A DNA stretch of 64,000 bases from Syngnathus acus (lineage: Eukaryota; Chordata; Actinopteri; Syngnathiformes; Syngnathidae). How positions within the stretch are numbered: the first letter of the stretch is position 1; every line of letters begins with the position of its first letter. The position numbers and the translations under genes were made by a program. The notes beneath the pieces are model-generated. The model was not told the DNA's origin and did not search any database. It was given only the letters and a program-made list of their open reading frames with translations. Location: the NCBI RefSeq assembly GCF_901709675.1, contig NC_051092.1, forward strand, positions 17,227,628-17,291,627, written 5' to 3'. This document shows positions 1 through 29,611 of this stretch, piece by piece.

Positions 1-326
1 TTGTGAAATAAAATATTACCTGTAATACGCATTTTGTTATTTGCTGATTGTATTAAACTATCACATTCATTGTCAGTCAAGAAGAGAAGAGGACTATTAT
101 CCCTTCTTTGACGAAATGACCAGAGCACAGTACAAACACACTATTGTTCTTTCGGTATTTATTCAACCCACATTCTTTCACAACATGACAAGAAGAGAAC
201 AATACATAAAATTAAAAAAAATTAAAAAAAAATTGTACCCATGTATAATGCACACCCCAGATTTTAGGACAATAAATTAGTTAAATTTTGCGTATTATAC
301 ACGGAAAAAAACGGTATATATATATA
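1..326. other. AT-rich intronic sequence, nothing recognised
   Basis: AT-rich sequence ending in a short (TA)n run next to a Tc1 insertion. I see no exon, conserved motif or repeat family. It is presumably part of the COQ9 intron upstream of the exon at 4701, because COQ9 lies on the + strand and its earlier exons are not found in the window. Confidence 0.5.
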
Positions 327-716
327 TACAATGCCTTGCGAAAGTATTCGGCCCCCTTGAACCTTTCAACATTTCGCCACATTTCAGGCTTCAAACATAA
401 AGATATAAAATTTAAATTTTTTGTCAAGAATCAACAAGTGGGACACAATCGTGAAGTGGAACGAAATTTATTGGATAATTTAAACTTTTTTAACAAATAA
501 AAAACTGAAAAGTGGGGCGTGCAATATTATTCGGCCCCTTTACTTTCAGTGCAGCAAACTCACTCCAGAAGTTCAGTGAGGATCTTTGAATGATCCAATG
601 TTGTCCTAAATGACTGATGATGATAAATAGAATGCACCTGTGTGTAATCAAGTCTCCGTATAAATGCACCTGCTCTTTGATAGTCTCAGGGTTCTGTTTA
701 AAGCGCAGAGAGAACC

Positions 717-2106
717 ATGAAGACAAAGGAACACACCAGGCAGGTCCGAGATACTGTTATGGAGAAGTTTAAAGCCGGATTTGGATACAAAAGGATTTCC
801 CAAGCTTTAAACATCCCAAGGAGCACTGTGCAAGCAATTATATTGAAATGGAAGGAGTATCAGACCACTGCAAATCGACCAAGACCCGGCCGTCCCTCCA
901 AACTTTCATCTCAAACAAGGAGAAGACTGATCAGAGATGCAGCCAAGAGGCCCAGGATCACTCTGGATGAACTGCAGATAACTACAGCTGAGGTGGGAGA
1001 GTCTGTCCATAGGACAACAATCAGTCATGCACTGCACAAATCTGCCCTTTTTGGAAGAGTGGCAAGAAGAAAGCCATTTCTCAAAGATATCCATAAAAAG
1101 TCTCGTTTACAGTTTGCCACAAGCCACCTGGGAGACACACCAAACATGTGGAAGAAGGGTTGTTGTCCCTGCACCATGTGGTCAGAAGGTCGACCTCCGA
1201 CCTGTATTGAGTCTCGTCACCTTGGTGACGAGACCCATCAGAGTCGTGTCGTCAGCAAATTTCACTGAACGATTACATGTGTCTAACCTTTAGGACAATG
1301 TAGTATTGCTCCAAATGTTTGTTTAAATTCCTTTCGCAGTCCGTTTTCGCGTGTCAATACGATCGTGAATTAGCATCTTTCCACCAACTCGTTAGCCTGC
1401 CCAGTACTTCTTGTTAACATGTTACACGCACACACGTATAATATTATGTATATATACTATATTTATGTAATATAATATTTATATTTTCAATATTTATACA
1501 AAATTTTCTGTATGTCATTTATACTATTAATGTGGTGCTCTGGTCAGATGAAACCAAAATCGAACTTTTTGGCCGCAATGCAAAACGATATGTTTGGTGT
1601 AAAAGCAACAGCTCATCACCCTGAACACACCATCCCCACTGTCAAACATGGTGGTGGCAGCATCATGGTTTGGGCCTGCTTTTCTTCAGCAGGGACAGGG
1701 AAGATGGCTAAAATTGATGGGAAGATGGATGGAGCCAAATACAGGACCATTCTGGAAGAAAACCTATTGGAGTCTGCAAAAGACCTGAGACTGGGACGGA
1801 GATTTATCTTCCAACAGGACAATGATCCAAAACATAAAGCCAAATATACAATGGAATGGTTCACAAATAGACGTATCCAGGTGTTGGCCAAGTCAAAGTC
1901 CAGACCTGAATCCAATCGAGAATCTGTGGAAAGAGCTGAAGACTGCTGTTCACAAACGCTCTCCATCCAACCTCACTGAGCTCGAGCTGTTTTGCAAGGA
2001 AGAATGGGCAAGAATTCCAGTCTCTCGATGTGCAAAACTGATAGAGACATACCCCAAGCGACTTGCAGCTGTAATTGCAGCAAAAGGTGGCACTACAAAG
2101 TATTAG
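717..2106 (+). pseudogene. Tc1 transposase, interrupted
   Basis: The first half (from ATG 717) encodes the paired-like helix-turn-helix region, with KAGFGYKRISQALNIPRSTV and the GRPSKLSSQTRR linker. After the foreign insert, reading resumes near 1536 with VKHGGGSIMVWACFSS and the second catalytic Asp region FQQDNDPKH. Near 1885 a short deletion, relative to the copy at 39397, removes the LEW residues and shifts the frame, so [14 protein letters not shown] (third acidic residue) is read in another frame. The first catalytic Asp region is lost at the insertion. No functional protein is expected. Confidence 0.9.
1159..1535 (-). mobile_element. Non-LTR retrotransposon scrap inside Tc1 copy 1
   Basis: This block is absent from the same place in Tc1 copy 2 (39038-39046). 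Read on the minus strand, 1159-1275 encodes a reverse transcriptase fragment with FADDTTLMGLV followed by an ETQYRSEV-like stretch, matching the palm region of the Rex1/CR1-like LINE at 3368-3928. The remaining ~250 bp is AT-rich and unassigned. A 24-nt inverted repeat (arms of 11 nt, spacer TT) lies at 1211-1234. Confidence 0.75.
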
Positions 2107-2329
2107 CGCAAGGGGGCCGAATAATATTGCACGCCCCACTTTTCAGTTTTTTATTTGTTAAAAAAGTTTAAATTATCCAATAAATTTTGTTCCACTTCAC
2201 GATTGTGTCCCACTTGTTGATTCTTGACAAAAAATGTAACTTTTATATCTTTATGTTTGAAGCCTGAAATGTCGCGAAATGTTGAAAGGTTCAAGGGGGC
2301 CAAATACTTTCGCAAGGCACTGTATATTA

Positions 2330-3364
2330 CTTCACACAAACACTACATCCATCTACTCCTGGATCGGCCCCCCCAGTCAAAATTTAGAACCCAATTCGGC
2401 CCGCAAGTCAAAAAGTTTGCCCACCCTTGGGCTAAGTCCTAAATAACGCCCAAGGCATGCTATTTAAGAGTACCGTATTTATTCTAATTATCGCCCATAT
2501 TCTAATAATCGCCCAGTGTGTGTTAGCGATGACATAAATAAAAAACATTGATACCTCTAATTAACGCCCATGCTGCTAAAAATTACCCCCAAAACTTACG
2601 TTTTCCTCCGCGACCGCGTGCCGACCTCATTGCTCAAGTTTAAATATGACTGTTGACAGCATGTTGAATGTCCCTTTTAAATTGTTTTTCTCCATAAACT
2701 ATGATACAATTACACTCGTCACTCCACTACAATATCCTCACACGATTACGTTATCGGGGCGTGCGCTCAAACAAGACGATCGCGATAACATGACGTGCGC
2801 AACATGTGTGCGACGGCAACGTGTCGCATCGACGGAGCGTCAATTGACACACCCCGCTGTTAGAGGTAGATCAAAACAGCCGCTGTTTTAGTGTTAAGAA
2901 CACCAGTGAGATGCAGGTATTGCATACTACATAAGGAAAATGTACATATTATCGCCCATTTCAGTGCCCCTTGGCGATCGGACAAAAAGTGTTCTCTATT
3001 AATCGCCCACCCCCCCGTTGCATTAAAAACTTTGCATTACTTATAACTCCTTTTTAAAATGTTCATGAGGCAAAAATAAATTTAAACTCATGTAAATTTA
3101 AGGTATTTCATAAAGTTTGTTCAATGTTATCTGAGTATTCAGATATGAATGAAAGGCAGAATTTGTGTTTTTGGAGTTGTTCACATCTACCTGAGTGGCT
3201 TACTATATTTGGTATTTTGTCATTTGAAAAATAAAGACAATTGTTACAATGAAAATTGTTTTATAACAGTGTGTATTTGCATGAAATTTTTGTAGTTAAA
3301 AAATGTCCGAAAAAACTTCACTGTAACAAATCTGGCCCTCCTTGCAAAAGGTTTGGACACCACT
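2330..3364. mobile_element. Debris of hAT-like and other DNA transposons
   Basis: No gene. At 2393-2434 a sequence resembles the end of a hAT element (GTTTGCCCACCCTTGG reads outward). At 3330-3362 another hAT-like end is visible (GGTTTGGACACCACTG). Between them lies AT-rich sequence with repeated ATCGCCCA words (about 2490, 2950 and 3003). I cannot assign a complete element or target duplication. Confidence 0.45.
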
Positions 3365-3365
3365 G

Positions 3366-4585
3366 GTCTATAGAGATGTTACTTGGATGATTCCTGGTCT
3401 GGACAGGTACAAGTCTTGGGAAGATGGGAGGTTGGTCCCGATTATCTTTTCTGCAGTCCCGATTGTCCGTTGCAGTCTGTGTTTGGCTTGTATGGTGGCC
3501 GATCCAAACCAGACAGTGATGGAGGTGCAGAGGATAGACTGGATGATGGCAGTATAGAAGGTCTTCAGCAGCTCCTGTGGCAGGTTGAACTTCCTGAGCT
3601 GTCTCAGAAAGTAAAGCCTCTGGTGGGCCTTCTTCCGGACAGAGTGTATGTGGCCGGTCCATTTCAGGTCCCGAGAGACTGTGGATCCCAAGAACTTGAA
3701 GGTGTCTGTGGAGAGAATAGCATTACTGAGGATAGTGAGGGGTCGAAGTGGTGAAGGGTCTCTCCTGAAGTCCACTGTCATCTCCACGGTCTTGAGCAGG
3801 TTCAGCTCCAGGTGGTTTTGGCTGCACCAGTGGACCAGCCGCTCCACCTCCTGTCTGTACGCAGTCTCGTCACCGTCCTGGATCAGTCCGATGAGAGTGG
3901 TGTCGTCCGCATACTCCAGGAGCTTCACAGAAGAGTCGCCTGAGGAGCAATCGTTAGTGTGGAGAGAGAAGAGCAGTGGGGAGAGGACGCACCCCTAGGC
4001 TTTTGATGTGCACCCCTATTGGTTGTCTGGGTGTCGGATGTGATGGTCCCCAGCCTCACACGCTGTTTCCTGTTGGTCAGGAAGCAGGTGATCCATTGAC
4101 AGGTGGAGGCAGGCACCGCGAGCTGGATGAGTTTCTGGTGGAGGATGTCAGGAGCGATGGTATTGAACGTCGAGCTGAAATCCACAAACAGGATCCTGGC
4201 GTACGTCCCTGGGGTGTCCAGGTGGTGCAGGATGTAGTGCAGTCCCATGTTGACCGCATCGTCCAACGACCTGTTTGCCCGGTAAGCAAACTGCAGGGGG
4301 TCGAGCAGGGGGCCCGTAATGTCCTTCAGGTGGTTCAACACTAACCTCTGGAAGGATTTCATGACCACAGATGTCAGGGCGACAGGTCTATAGTCATTCA
4401 AACCTGTGATGGCGGGCTTCTTGGCCACCGGTACGATGATGGAGCTCTTGAAGCACGAGGGCATGTCACACAGCTTCAGGGAAGAGTTGAAGACCCGTGC
4501 AAAGGTGGGTGCCAGTTGTTCAGCACAGACTTTCAGGCAGGAGGGGAACACGCCGTTTTTGGCAACCAATTCACGGTGTACCCCT
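3366..4585 (-). pseudogene. Rex1/CR1-like LINE reverse transcriptase, 5'-truncated
   Basis: On the minus strand two overlapping blocks give a near-continuous reverse transcriptase. The first has CFKSSIIVPVAKKPAI, LNDYRPVALTSVVMK, LLDPLQFAYRANRS and ILFVDFSSTFNTI (about 4560 down to 3990). The second has the catalytic YADDTTLIGLI and the thumb region ending TAEKIIGTNLPSSQDLY (about 3928 to 3370). A frameshift near 3990-4010 separates them. The endonuclease and ORF1 are missing, as in typical 5'-truncated LINE insertions. Its 5' edge meets another repeat tail at about 4588. Confidence 0.88.
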
Positions 4586-4587
4586 CC

Positions 4588-4650
4588 TACCGCTCCTGGA
4601 ATAGGCTCCACGCTCGCGACCCAGTTCGGAAGATGAATGAACGAATGTTC
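4588..4650 (+). repeat. 3' tail of a common teleost interspersed repeat
   Basis: The stretch CTCCTGGAATAGGCTCCACG, followed by CGCGACCC and a GAATGAACGAATG tail, resembles the 3' end of the repeat seen at 59520-59868. The tail ends about 50 bp before the COQ9 exon acceptor at 4699-4700. Confidence 0.55.
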
Positions 4651-4700
4651 AATAATATACACGGTCCCATTTAACTTGTCTCTCATTTCCATTTGTATAG

Positions 4701-22448
<17,748 letters not shown>

Positions 22449-22677
22449 TGCAACACAACAAAATGGATCCCAACTTTCCTGTTTGAACATGAGATGGAAA
22501 TTAGATCCAAATATGATATTTATATGACATTAGCATTTTGTGGTCATGTGCAGGGCAAGTTTACTTTTGTCTAGTTTTCTCAACTCGTCAATATTTACTC
22601 TTCTGTTGTGACCATTTGTCATCAATAATGCAATTAGTTTTGATTTGACACTGTTTTTCTTTGTCCTATTTTATTAA

Positions 22678-22683
22678 AATAAA
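22678..22683 (+). terminator. coq9: COQ9 poly(A) signal
   Basis: AATAAA 230 nt after the COQ9 stop codon, in otherwise unique AT-rich sequence. It is the first canonical signal downstream. Confidence 0.7.
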
Positions 22684-22689
22684 GTTGTA

Positions 22690-23305
22690 GACGCTTGACA
22701 GGTTGAAAAGTTCGAATAATTCAAACTACATTATTACTACCCAGTCTTGGAGTGCCTTAGCTTGCCTGACAATTATAATAATCTCTTAACATTTCACTCA
22801 GGTAAAAGTAAAACTGGTCCAGGCTTTGTTTTTGGGTTGTCAAAGTTCGTTCTTTGCGTTAATCTCAGTTCACTGACAAAAATTTAAACATGGTTGTTTT
22901 TGTCTTTTTCACAAGCTAAACCCAAAGATCTCCTCAAAGATGAGACTTTTTCACAAGCATTCTTCTCAAATGTTTTTCACCTGTTGGTCACTTCTTTGAC
23001 GAAATTTGAGATAAGCAAGTACCAATACCTGGTAATGGGATAACACCTCATTGCAAGGTATTGTTACTCAGAGATGGCAGCTGATACTGGCCTTCTTGCG
23101 GCCATTTTACAATTGGGAACAAAAACAATACACATCTGACTACACTGCATTCCAAATGATTTTGCTGGTAGTATTGTCTGATTTTCCTATAAATAGTCAA
23201 TATTCATACATCTATAAGCAATTATAATGGTTGTCATGAGCAACGAAAGTATTAGTCAAATGTTGTTGAACGATGCCAAAAAAAATTAAAATAGGAAGCT
23301 GAAAA
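22690..23305. other. Intergenic, nothing recognised
   Basis: Unique-looking AT-rich sequence between the COQ9 poly(A) signal and the next repeat. No ORF or motif of note. Confidence 0.4.
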
Positions 23306-23308
23306 CGT

Positions 23309-23765
23309 CCATCCATCATCCATCCATCCATCCAAGTCATCCATTAAGTCACAGATTTCTTAAGTGAAGTTAAGACCTGTGCTCAGTCAAGTTAAGTACT
23401 ATCCATCCATCCGCCCATTCATTCATTTTCTGTACCAGTTTGTTCCCATGGGGGTCACGGGCGTGCTGGAGACTATCCCAGCTGTCATCGGGCAGTAGGC
23501 CAGGGGACACCCTGAATTGGTTGCAGGGCACACAGAGACGAACAACCGTCCGCTATTGCACTCACACCTATGGGCAAGTTGGAGTGCTCAATCGATCTAC
23601 CAAGCATGTTTTTGGGATGTGGGAGGAAACCGGAGGACCCAGAGAAAACCCACGTGGGCACAGGGAGAACATGCAAACTCCACACAGGGAGGGCCGGAGG
23701 TGGAATCGAACCGGCACCCTCCGAACTGTGAGGTGGATGTGCTGGCCAGCGCGCCACCAACCCAC
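23309..23765 (-). repeat. Common teleost interspersed repeat with (ATCC)n tail
   Basis: Reads on the minus strand from the TGGCGCGCTGGCCAGC head at about 23757 to an (ATCC)n tail at about 23309-23412. It shares the ACATGCAAACTCCACACAGG and GAGAAAACCCACG blocks with 21738-21915. A TACCAGTTTGTTCCCATGGG segment precedes the tail. Confidence 0.75.
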
Positions 23766-23944
23766 CCAAGCTGAAAACGTACTCCTCAGAATTATTACGC
23801 AGTTTCAAAACATTTTGTCATAAAGAACATAAAATAGTATTTTGTTAAATTAGAATCATATGCAATTAATATTTCAATTTAAACCTAATCCAATAAAAAA
23901 CGTCGTTATCCCATACATGAAGTCACATGTTAACATCAGACCCC

Positions 23945-24445
23945 TTATTCGGAAGGAGCTTCACAATTCTAGCATCCGTTGAAATTGTCAGTCTTTGGTC
24001 AGTTTTTGTTGGAATTGCTTTGCAAGGTGACAGAATAGCCTCCCATTGGATGTCAACTGTCTCCCGCCTTCATAGAGCTTTTGTTTGAGGATACTCCAAA
24101 GGTTCTCAGTTGAACTGAAGCCAGGGGAGGATGACGGTGAGCACACCATGAGGTTGTCTTTTTTATGCCCTTAGCAGCCAGTGATGCAATCTGGCTTCCA
24201 GCACTGTCATGCAAGAAAACTATTCGGGTACGGATAACATGGTTCTTCTGTACCAAGGAAGAAAGTGGTCATTCCACATACTTTAGACAGGTCATTTTAA
24301 CACTTCTGGGGACCCTAAAAGAGCCGACCATCTCTCTCCCAATGATTCCACCACCTGCATGCTGACATTGCTACCTTGTTGGGACATGGTGGATATCTAC
24401 CAACCATACACCACTCCTTCCACGCTGGCCTTATATGACATGTAC
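23945..24445 (-). pseudogene. Tc1-like transposase, C-terminal half
   Basis: Minus strand. FLHDSAGSQIASLAAKGIK corresponds to the second catalytic Asp region. Downstream, FSSTENLWSILKQKLYEGG is the third acidic motif (NxENLW), followed by a KLTISTDARIVKLL-like C-terminus. Stops and frameshifts are present. The N-terminal half of the same family is at 26776-27110, beyond a block of other elements. Confidence 0.78.
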
Positions 24446-24846
24446 ACTCCATCGTGAACAAAATAAAGGATGATCAGTAGGTAAACACAATTAGCATGAG
24501 TGTTGGCGCTAGCCATCAAAGCCATGGTAAACACTAAACAAAACTGTTTGCATACCTTTATAGTTATGAATTTACTATGAATCTCTTCTTATGAACACCT
24601 AAACTTACAAACTTTTCAACATACAAATGGCTCTTTTTTGGCGTCTTACGAAGAAAATTCAACTTCGGAACCCAAAGAATAAAGAAAAAAATAACCGTGA
24701 GGTGACTGAGGAATTAATAAATTTTTGTCTCTACCCTTTGCTCAGCCACTTCCTGTGTGCATCTTGGCGTAATAGTATACAGCATTGAAAAATTCTACTG
24801 TAGTTTGGAGTTTTTGTAGTAATCACTGGGGGAAGAAAATCGCTTC

Positions 24847-26187
24847 TACCGTAATTTTCGGACTATAAGTCGCGGTTTTTTTCATAGTTTGGGTGGGGGG
24901 GCGACTTATAATAAGGAGCGACTTATATGTGTTTTTTTTCAAACATTTTCACAAAAAAAAAAAAGTGAAACCGCGATAAACGAACCGCGATGTAGCAAGG
25001 GATTACTGTAATTTGAATTTCAAGTGACGTCAGCAGCGCGACGCGGCGTGGCGCGGCGGTTGTTTACAAAAAGGACAAAGATTGATCACGGGATGACGAA
25101 GATGACGAAGGGCCCCACGTACTGCCGGCATCATTAGCGGCTTTGTTTCTAAGTGACACGGAGGACGAAGAGTTTGAAGGATTTAAGGATTTGGAGTGAC
25201 ACAGAAGGTTTGAAAAACTATGATGACTTTTACGCACGCCCGGTCCTACTCTACGGAGCTCTCTTTCACCTCCGTGGATTGAAGTCGAGGGCCGGCGCTC
25301 GGCCGGGTGGCTGTCCAGGGACGGTGGATGGGGCTCGGACATGGCTTTTACGCACGCCCGGTCCTACTCTACGGAGCTCTCTTTCACCTCCGTGGATAGA
25401 AGTCGGGGGCCGGCGCTCGGCCGGGTGGCTGTCCGGGGACGGTGGATGGGGCTCGGTCATGGCTTTTACGCACGCCCTGTCCTATTCTATGGATCTCTCT
25501 TCCACCTCCGTGGCTGGAAGTCCAAGCCGCCACACGCCTGGAAGTTTTTTTTGTTAAATAAAGAGCCGTTTACCAAACCCACGTCTTTCCTTGTACTTTG
25601 TTAACGCTACAATGTAGTTATATGCTAGATCTGTGGAATAACGACGAGGCTGACGTCAGGGCGCACGCGCGGCGTTGTTGACAAAGGACGAGGAATTTGA
25701 TCGATGGATTTCATGATTTAGAGTGCACAGATGGTTTGATAATATTATTGCTTATATAATAGTTATTTGATATCTAATTTATATATCGTTATATGGGCCT
25801 GTGGAATATTTTGAAGTGCAAGCGGCGTCAGCGGCGTGCACCCATTGTTGACAAAGGACGATCGATGGATTTAATGAATTGGAGTGACACAGATGGTTTT
25901 ATAAACGTGTTATTTATGTAATAGTTTTTTATAATAACTCTGAATGTTACGTCAGGCCCGTTCTCAGCTCTTCGTTTGTGTTTATGTCACGTTAGCATAC
26001 CTATCGTTTAGCCTGTTGTTGCTCGTTCATGTCTGTTCTTGGTGTTGGATTTTGTCGAATAAATTTCCCCCCAAAATACGACTTATGCTCCGGAGCGACT
26101 TATATTTGTTTTTTTTCACGTTATTGGGCATTTTATGGTTAATGCGACCTATATTCCGGAGCGACTTTTAGTCCGAAAATTACAGTA
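24847..26187 (+). mobile_element. TA-flanked pogo-like nonautonomous element, copy a
   Basis: Left end TACCGTAATTTTCGGACTAT, right end AGTCCGAAAATTACAGTA. The GTCGC sub-terminal words are mirrored. 1341 bp. It contains a CCGCGATAAACGAACCGCGA segment and about 2.7 copies of a GC-rich 118-bp unit (about 25226-25530). Other copies are at 47096-48528 (reverse), 48967-50445, 58076-58658 and 63522-end. Confidence 0.87.
25226..25535. repeat. 118-bp GC-rich tandem units
   Basis: Units begin GGCTTTTACGCACGCC at 25343 and 25461, with a partial unit before them. Spacing is 118 bp. Open frames in this block arise only from the repetition. Confidence 0.9.
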
Positions 26188-26299
26188 CTTAAGGGCTTTT
26201 TTTTACCTACAAACCCAATCATAGAATGAATTAAGTTCGTAAGTCAAGGTTTCACTGTAATTTGAACATGAACATCCTGTAGACTTTGTTCTTCTTCTC

Positions 26300-26592
26300 C
26301 TGTACTGGAAAGTACATCAGGACTTTAAAAATATTTTCTAAATTTCAGCGATGGCTCTGTCACAATAATGCAACCAGCGCGGTGCAGTTGCACGGTGGGC
26401 GACGCGCTACGGTTGCGCGTTCGGCGGTGCGCTGCAGTTGCGCGATCGGACAAAAATGCGCAAATGAAAAAATACTTAAAGGCGTTTTTTTTTAGTCTTG
26501 GAACGGACTAAATTTTTTTCTATTTTTCGACCGATTCGCTTCTCGAACCGCCTTCTGGAACGGATTGTGGTCGAAAACCGAGGTTTGACTAT
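26300..26592 (-). mobile_element. Tigger-like nonautonomous element, partial
   Basis: Matches part of the elements at 32500-33350 and 55129-55980, with the TCGAAAACCGAGG end at 26570-26585 and one tandem unit containing GCAGTTGCGCGATCGGACAA. The left end is absent. Confidence 0.8.
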
Positions 26593-26765
26593 ATTTTTGC
26601 TATTCTTGTTAAAATCACACATATATGTGAACTGTAAATGACAATAATACACAGAGTGAAAGCTAAATTGAGCAAATTGGCTATTTCAGAAGTGTGTGTC
26701 AAACTGGTAGCCTTTTGCCTAAATCAGTACCCAGGAAGTAGCTCTCGGTTTAAGAAAGGTTGGTG
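26593..26765. mobile_element. Probable hAT end fragment
   Basis: Ends in GGTTGGTGACCCCTG, a hAT-type terminus. No left end or target duplication was identified. Confidence 0.45.
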
Positions 26766-27485
26766 ACCCCTGGGCTAGACCATAGGAATACGGCTATTGT
26801 AGCCCATTTCCCGGACACGTCTGTGAACAGTGGCTTTTAATACCTGGACTCCAGCTTCAGTCCACTGTCTTTGAAGCTCCCCCAAATTCTAGAAGGGACT
26901 CTTCTTCACAAGGCTGCGGTCATCTCTCTTGGTTGTGCAGCGTTTCCTGCCACATTTCCCCCTTCCAACAGACGTTTTGTGGATGTGCTTTGAAACTGCA
27001 CTCTGTGAACAGCTTGCTCTTTGAGAAATTTATTTTTGTGTCTTAGCCTCCTGATGGAGGGTGTCAATGATGGTCCTCTGGACAGCAGTCAGATCAGCAG
27101 TGTTCCCCATACTTGTGATTTAGTTTATTGAACCAAGCTGAGTGTTTTTCAAGGCTCAGGAAGCCCTTGCAGGTGTTTCAAGTTAATTCGACGATTCAAA
27201 TGATTAGTTGAATGCCCTACTACAGCGGTGGCCAACCCGCGGCTCTTTGGCTGGTTTCATGCGGCTCTTTTACGTTCATATCAACATTTGTGTTTATTTT
27301 TCGTGCGTATTTTCTTCGCTTGGGTTCAATATGGTATTTTAGTCAAACGCGCATGCGCATGAGGTGAAATCCCGCAAAGGAGGAGGGACAAACAGAGCGA
27401 TTGGTTTTGCTGGCTTTTTAATGAATGGCGACTGTGACTACGGGGGCCCATTAGGTCCAGAAAAGCTGACAAGACGCTTGCCAAA

Positions 27486-27960
27486 ATGGCAAGGAAAAAA
27501 TGCACAGCTAAACGAATATATGACGATGAACACAGGACGTTTTTAACAGAGTTAAAGTTGTTTTTTGTTGAACGCTATGGCAAGCCATTATGCCTGATAT
27601 GTCGGACGTCATTGGCGCATTTAAAAGCTTCAAATGGTCAGCGGCACTTCAATTCACTTCATGCCAATATCGATAAGGACTTTGCAAAAGGGACTGAATT
27701 TCGCAAGCACAAGTTTGGAGACTTTGAAAAGTCAGGCAGAAAAATAGGTACAGTTTTTCAAAAAAATTACGAAGCACTCAGAGACTGTCACACTTGCATT
27801 GTTTCAACTGGCTTGGAACATTGCACGGGCTAAAAAGCCATACAATGAAGTGGAGTTCGTTAAAATATGCCTCAGTGACGTTATTGAAATCTTGTCTCCT
27901 GAAAACGACAAACTAAAACGAATGGTCTGTCCCGCCACACATAGTAAGTGAAAAAACGTA
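27486..27960 (+). pseudogene. hAT transposase N-terminus (GTF2IRD2/SCAND3-like)
   Basis: MARKKCTAKRIYDDEHRTFL, then FFVERYGKPLCLICRTSLAH and NGQRHFNSLHANIDKDFAKG, form a CxxC...HxxxxH BED-type finger. This is followed by a linker, and after a shift by RAKKPYNEVEFVKICLSDVI. Proteins of the GTF2IRD2 C-terminal hAT family have this opening. The catalytic domain is missing. Confidence 0.82.
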
Positions 27961-28139
27961 TGTTTTTGTTTGTGGAATTTGTTGAACTGAGCGTTTGTCT
28001 GTGTGAGACAATGCACACAATGTTCATTGTTGAAAATGTGGTCTTTGGTCTGTGGTTTTAGTACTGTAGGAGTCAATTTGTCATTATCATGTTGGTGCGT
28101 GACATAATAATGTCACACAATAAATTTGGCTGAGCAGAG

Positions 28140-28296
<157 letters not shown>

Positions 28297-28612
28297 TGTT
28301 CATGTGTGCTCATGTGTATGATGTGGCTCTTTGCGATGACACAGTAAAAAATGTGGCTCTTAGTCTCTGACTGGTTGGCCACCCCTGCCCTACTAGGATA
28401 CTTATTCATGATATTCTAATATTTTGAGATAGGATATTTGAATTTTCTTAAGCTGTATGCCATAATTAGCAATATTAAAATAATAAACGGCTTGCAATAT
28501 TTCAGTTGATTTGTAATGAATCCAGAATGTATGACATTTTTGTTTTTTTAATTGCATTACAGAAAATAAAGAACTTTATCACAATATTCTAATTTTCTGA
28601 GACAGTCCTGTA

Positions 28613-29611
28613 TATCAATGGGACTGACTGACAGGGCTGGCAAACAAAAACAGAACTGACAGAGACGTGAGACAAGAAATAATCCAACAAGGGTGTGACA
28701 CGCAGACAGAACTTAAATACATGACAGGTAACGAGAGGCAGGTGACTGTGATTAGTACATAGATTGTGAGTAGACACAGGAAGGGAGGGGCGAGTACACA
28801 GACACGGACAGAAATAATGACAACCTACACATAATAAAACAACCGGGGACGAGTCGTGACAGTACCCCCCCCCCCCACAAGGGATGGCTCCCGACGTCCC
28901 AAAAAAACAAACCCCCACGCGGCGTGCGTGGGGGGCGTGGGGGAAGCGCACCAGTCCAAATGACCCCACTGGTCTGTGGCAAAGTCTGAACCGGCAGCAG
29001 CAAAGTCTTACCCGCGCACAGCGGCAAAGGGGAAACAGAACTGCAATCGGCGGCATGCAGGGAGTCAAAGCCGCAATCGGCAGCATTCGGGGAGTCAGAA
29101 CCGCAATCGGCGGCATTCAGGGAGTCAGAGCCGCAATTGGCGGCATTCGGGGAGGCGGAGCTGTGCGCAGCGGCAGGAGTCGAGCATGTTGCAGTCGTAG
29201 ACGCGGGGTCGGGTGATGATCGCAGGTTCGGCCGCTGCTGGCACGAGGTCCAACGGCGGCCGCGTGTCCAGCGACGCTGGCGTTGGGCCCGATGGCAGCC
29301 GCGAATCCGATGGCGCTGGGCCGAAGTCCAGCGACAGCTGCGGATCCGGCGGGGCAAAGGTGGATCCCGATGGCGCACGTGCCGCTGGAGCAAAGTCCGA
29401 CAGCGGACGTGGATCAGGCGTCACGGCGGGAGCTGTTGGAGGAGGTTGGTCCAGGCGCTGGTCGCTGAAGTGGTCGGATTATTCTGTCACGGAATGAAAT
29501 GGAGCTGGGCGACCAAATGCAGCTTGGACCAGGGTTTATTGAAGGGAAAAGGTAGTTGGAATGGAGGATAAGGGGAACAAGCCAACAGGCCCGGGAAACT
29601 GACAGGGCTCC
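28613..29611. repeat. Unclassified repeat with GTCACG-type ends and GC-rich tandem interior
   Basis: Starts with a block (28613-28862) that recurs in shortened form at 30771-30862, including CAACCTACACATAATAAAAC and CCGGGGACGAGTCGTGACAG. A C run follows at 28866-28877. 29036-29160 is a run of 30-bp units (GCAATCGGCGGCATTC...). GC-rich sequence then continues to about 29450. The minus-strand frame across the units is open but repetitive. I cannot name the class. Confidence 0.55.

Larger units (their letters stand above)
327..2324 (+). mobile_element. Tc1-like DNA transposon, copy 1 (dead)
   Basis: Long inverted terminal repeats begin at 327 and end at 2324 (outer motif TGCCTTGCGAAAGTATTCGG), bounded by TA as expected for Tc1/mariner. 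The same family recurs at 38214-39848, where the element is 1635 bp. This copy is longer because about 375 bp of foreign DNA sits at about 1159-1535. The ends are still well matched, but the transposase is broken by the insertion and by a small deletion near 1885. Confidence 0.93.

Noticed and set aside
25064-25604. Several 60-130 codon frames on both strands (also 47725-48094, 49163-49703 and 63730-63924)
   Set aside because: They follow the 118-bp GC-rich tandem units and repeat the same residues per unit. No homologous domain; they appear only because the GC-rich units lack stops.
28589-29571. ORFs up to 213 codons on both strands
   Set aside because: GC-rich 30-bp tandem units keep several frames open at once; composition is biased and repetitive.
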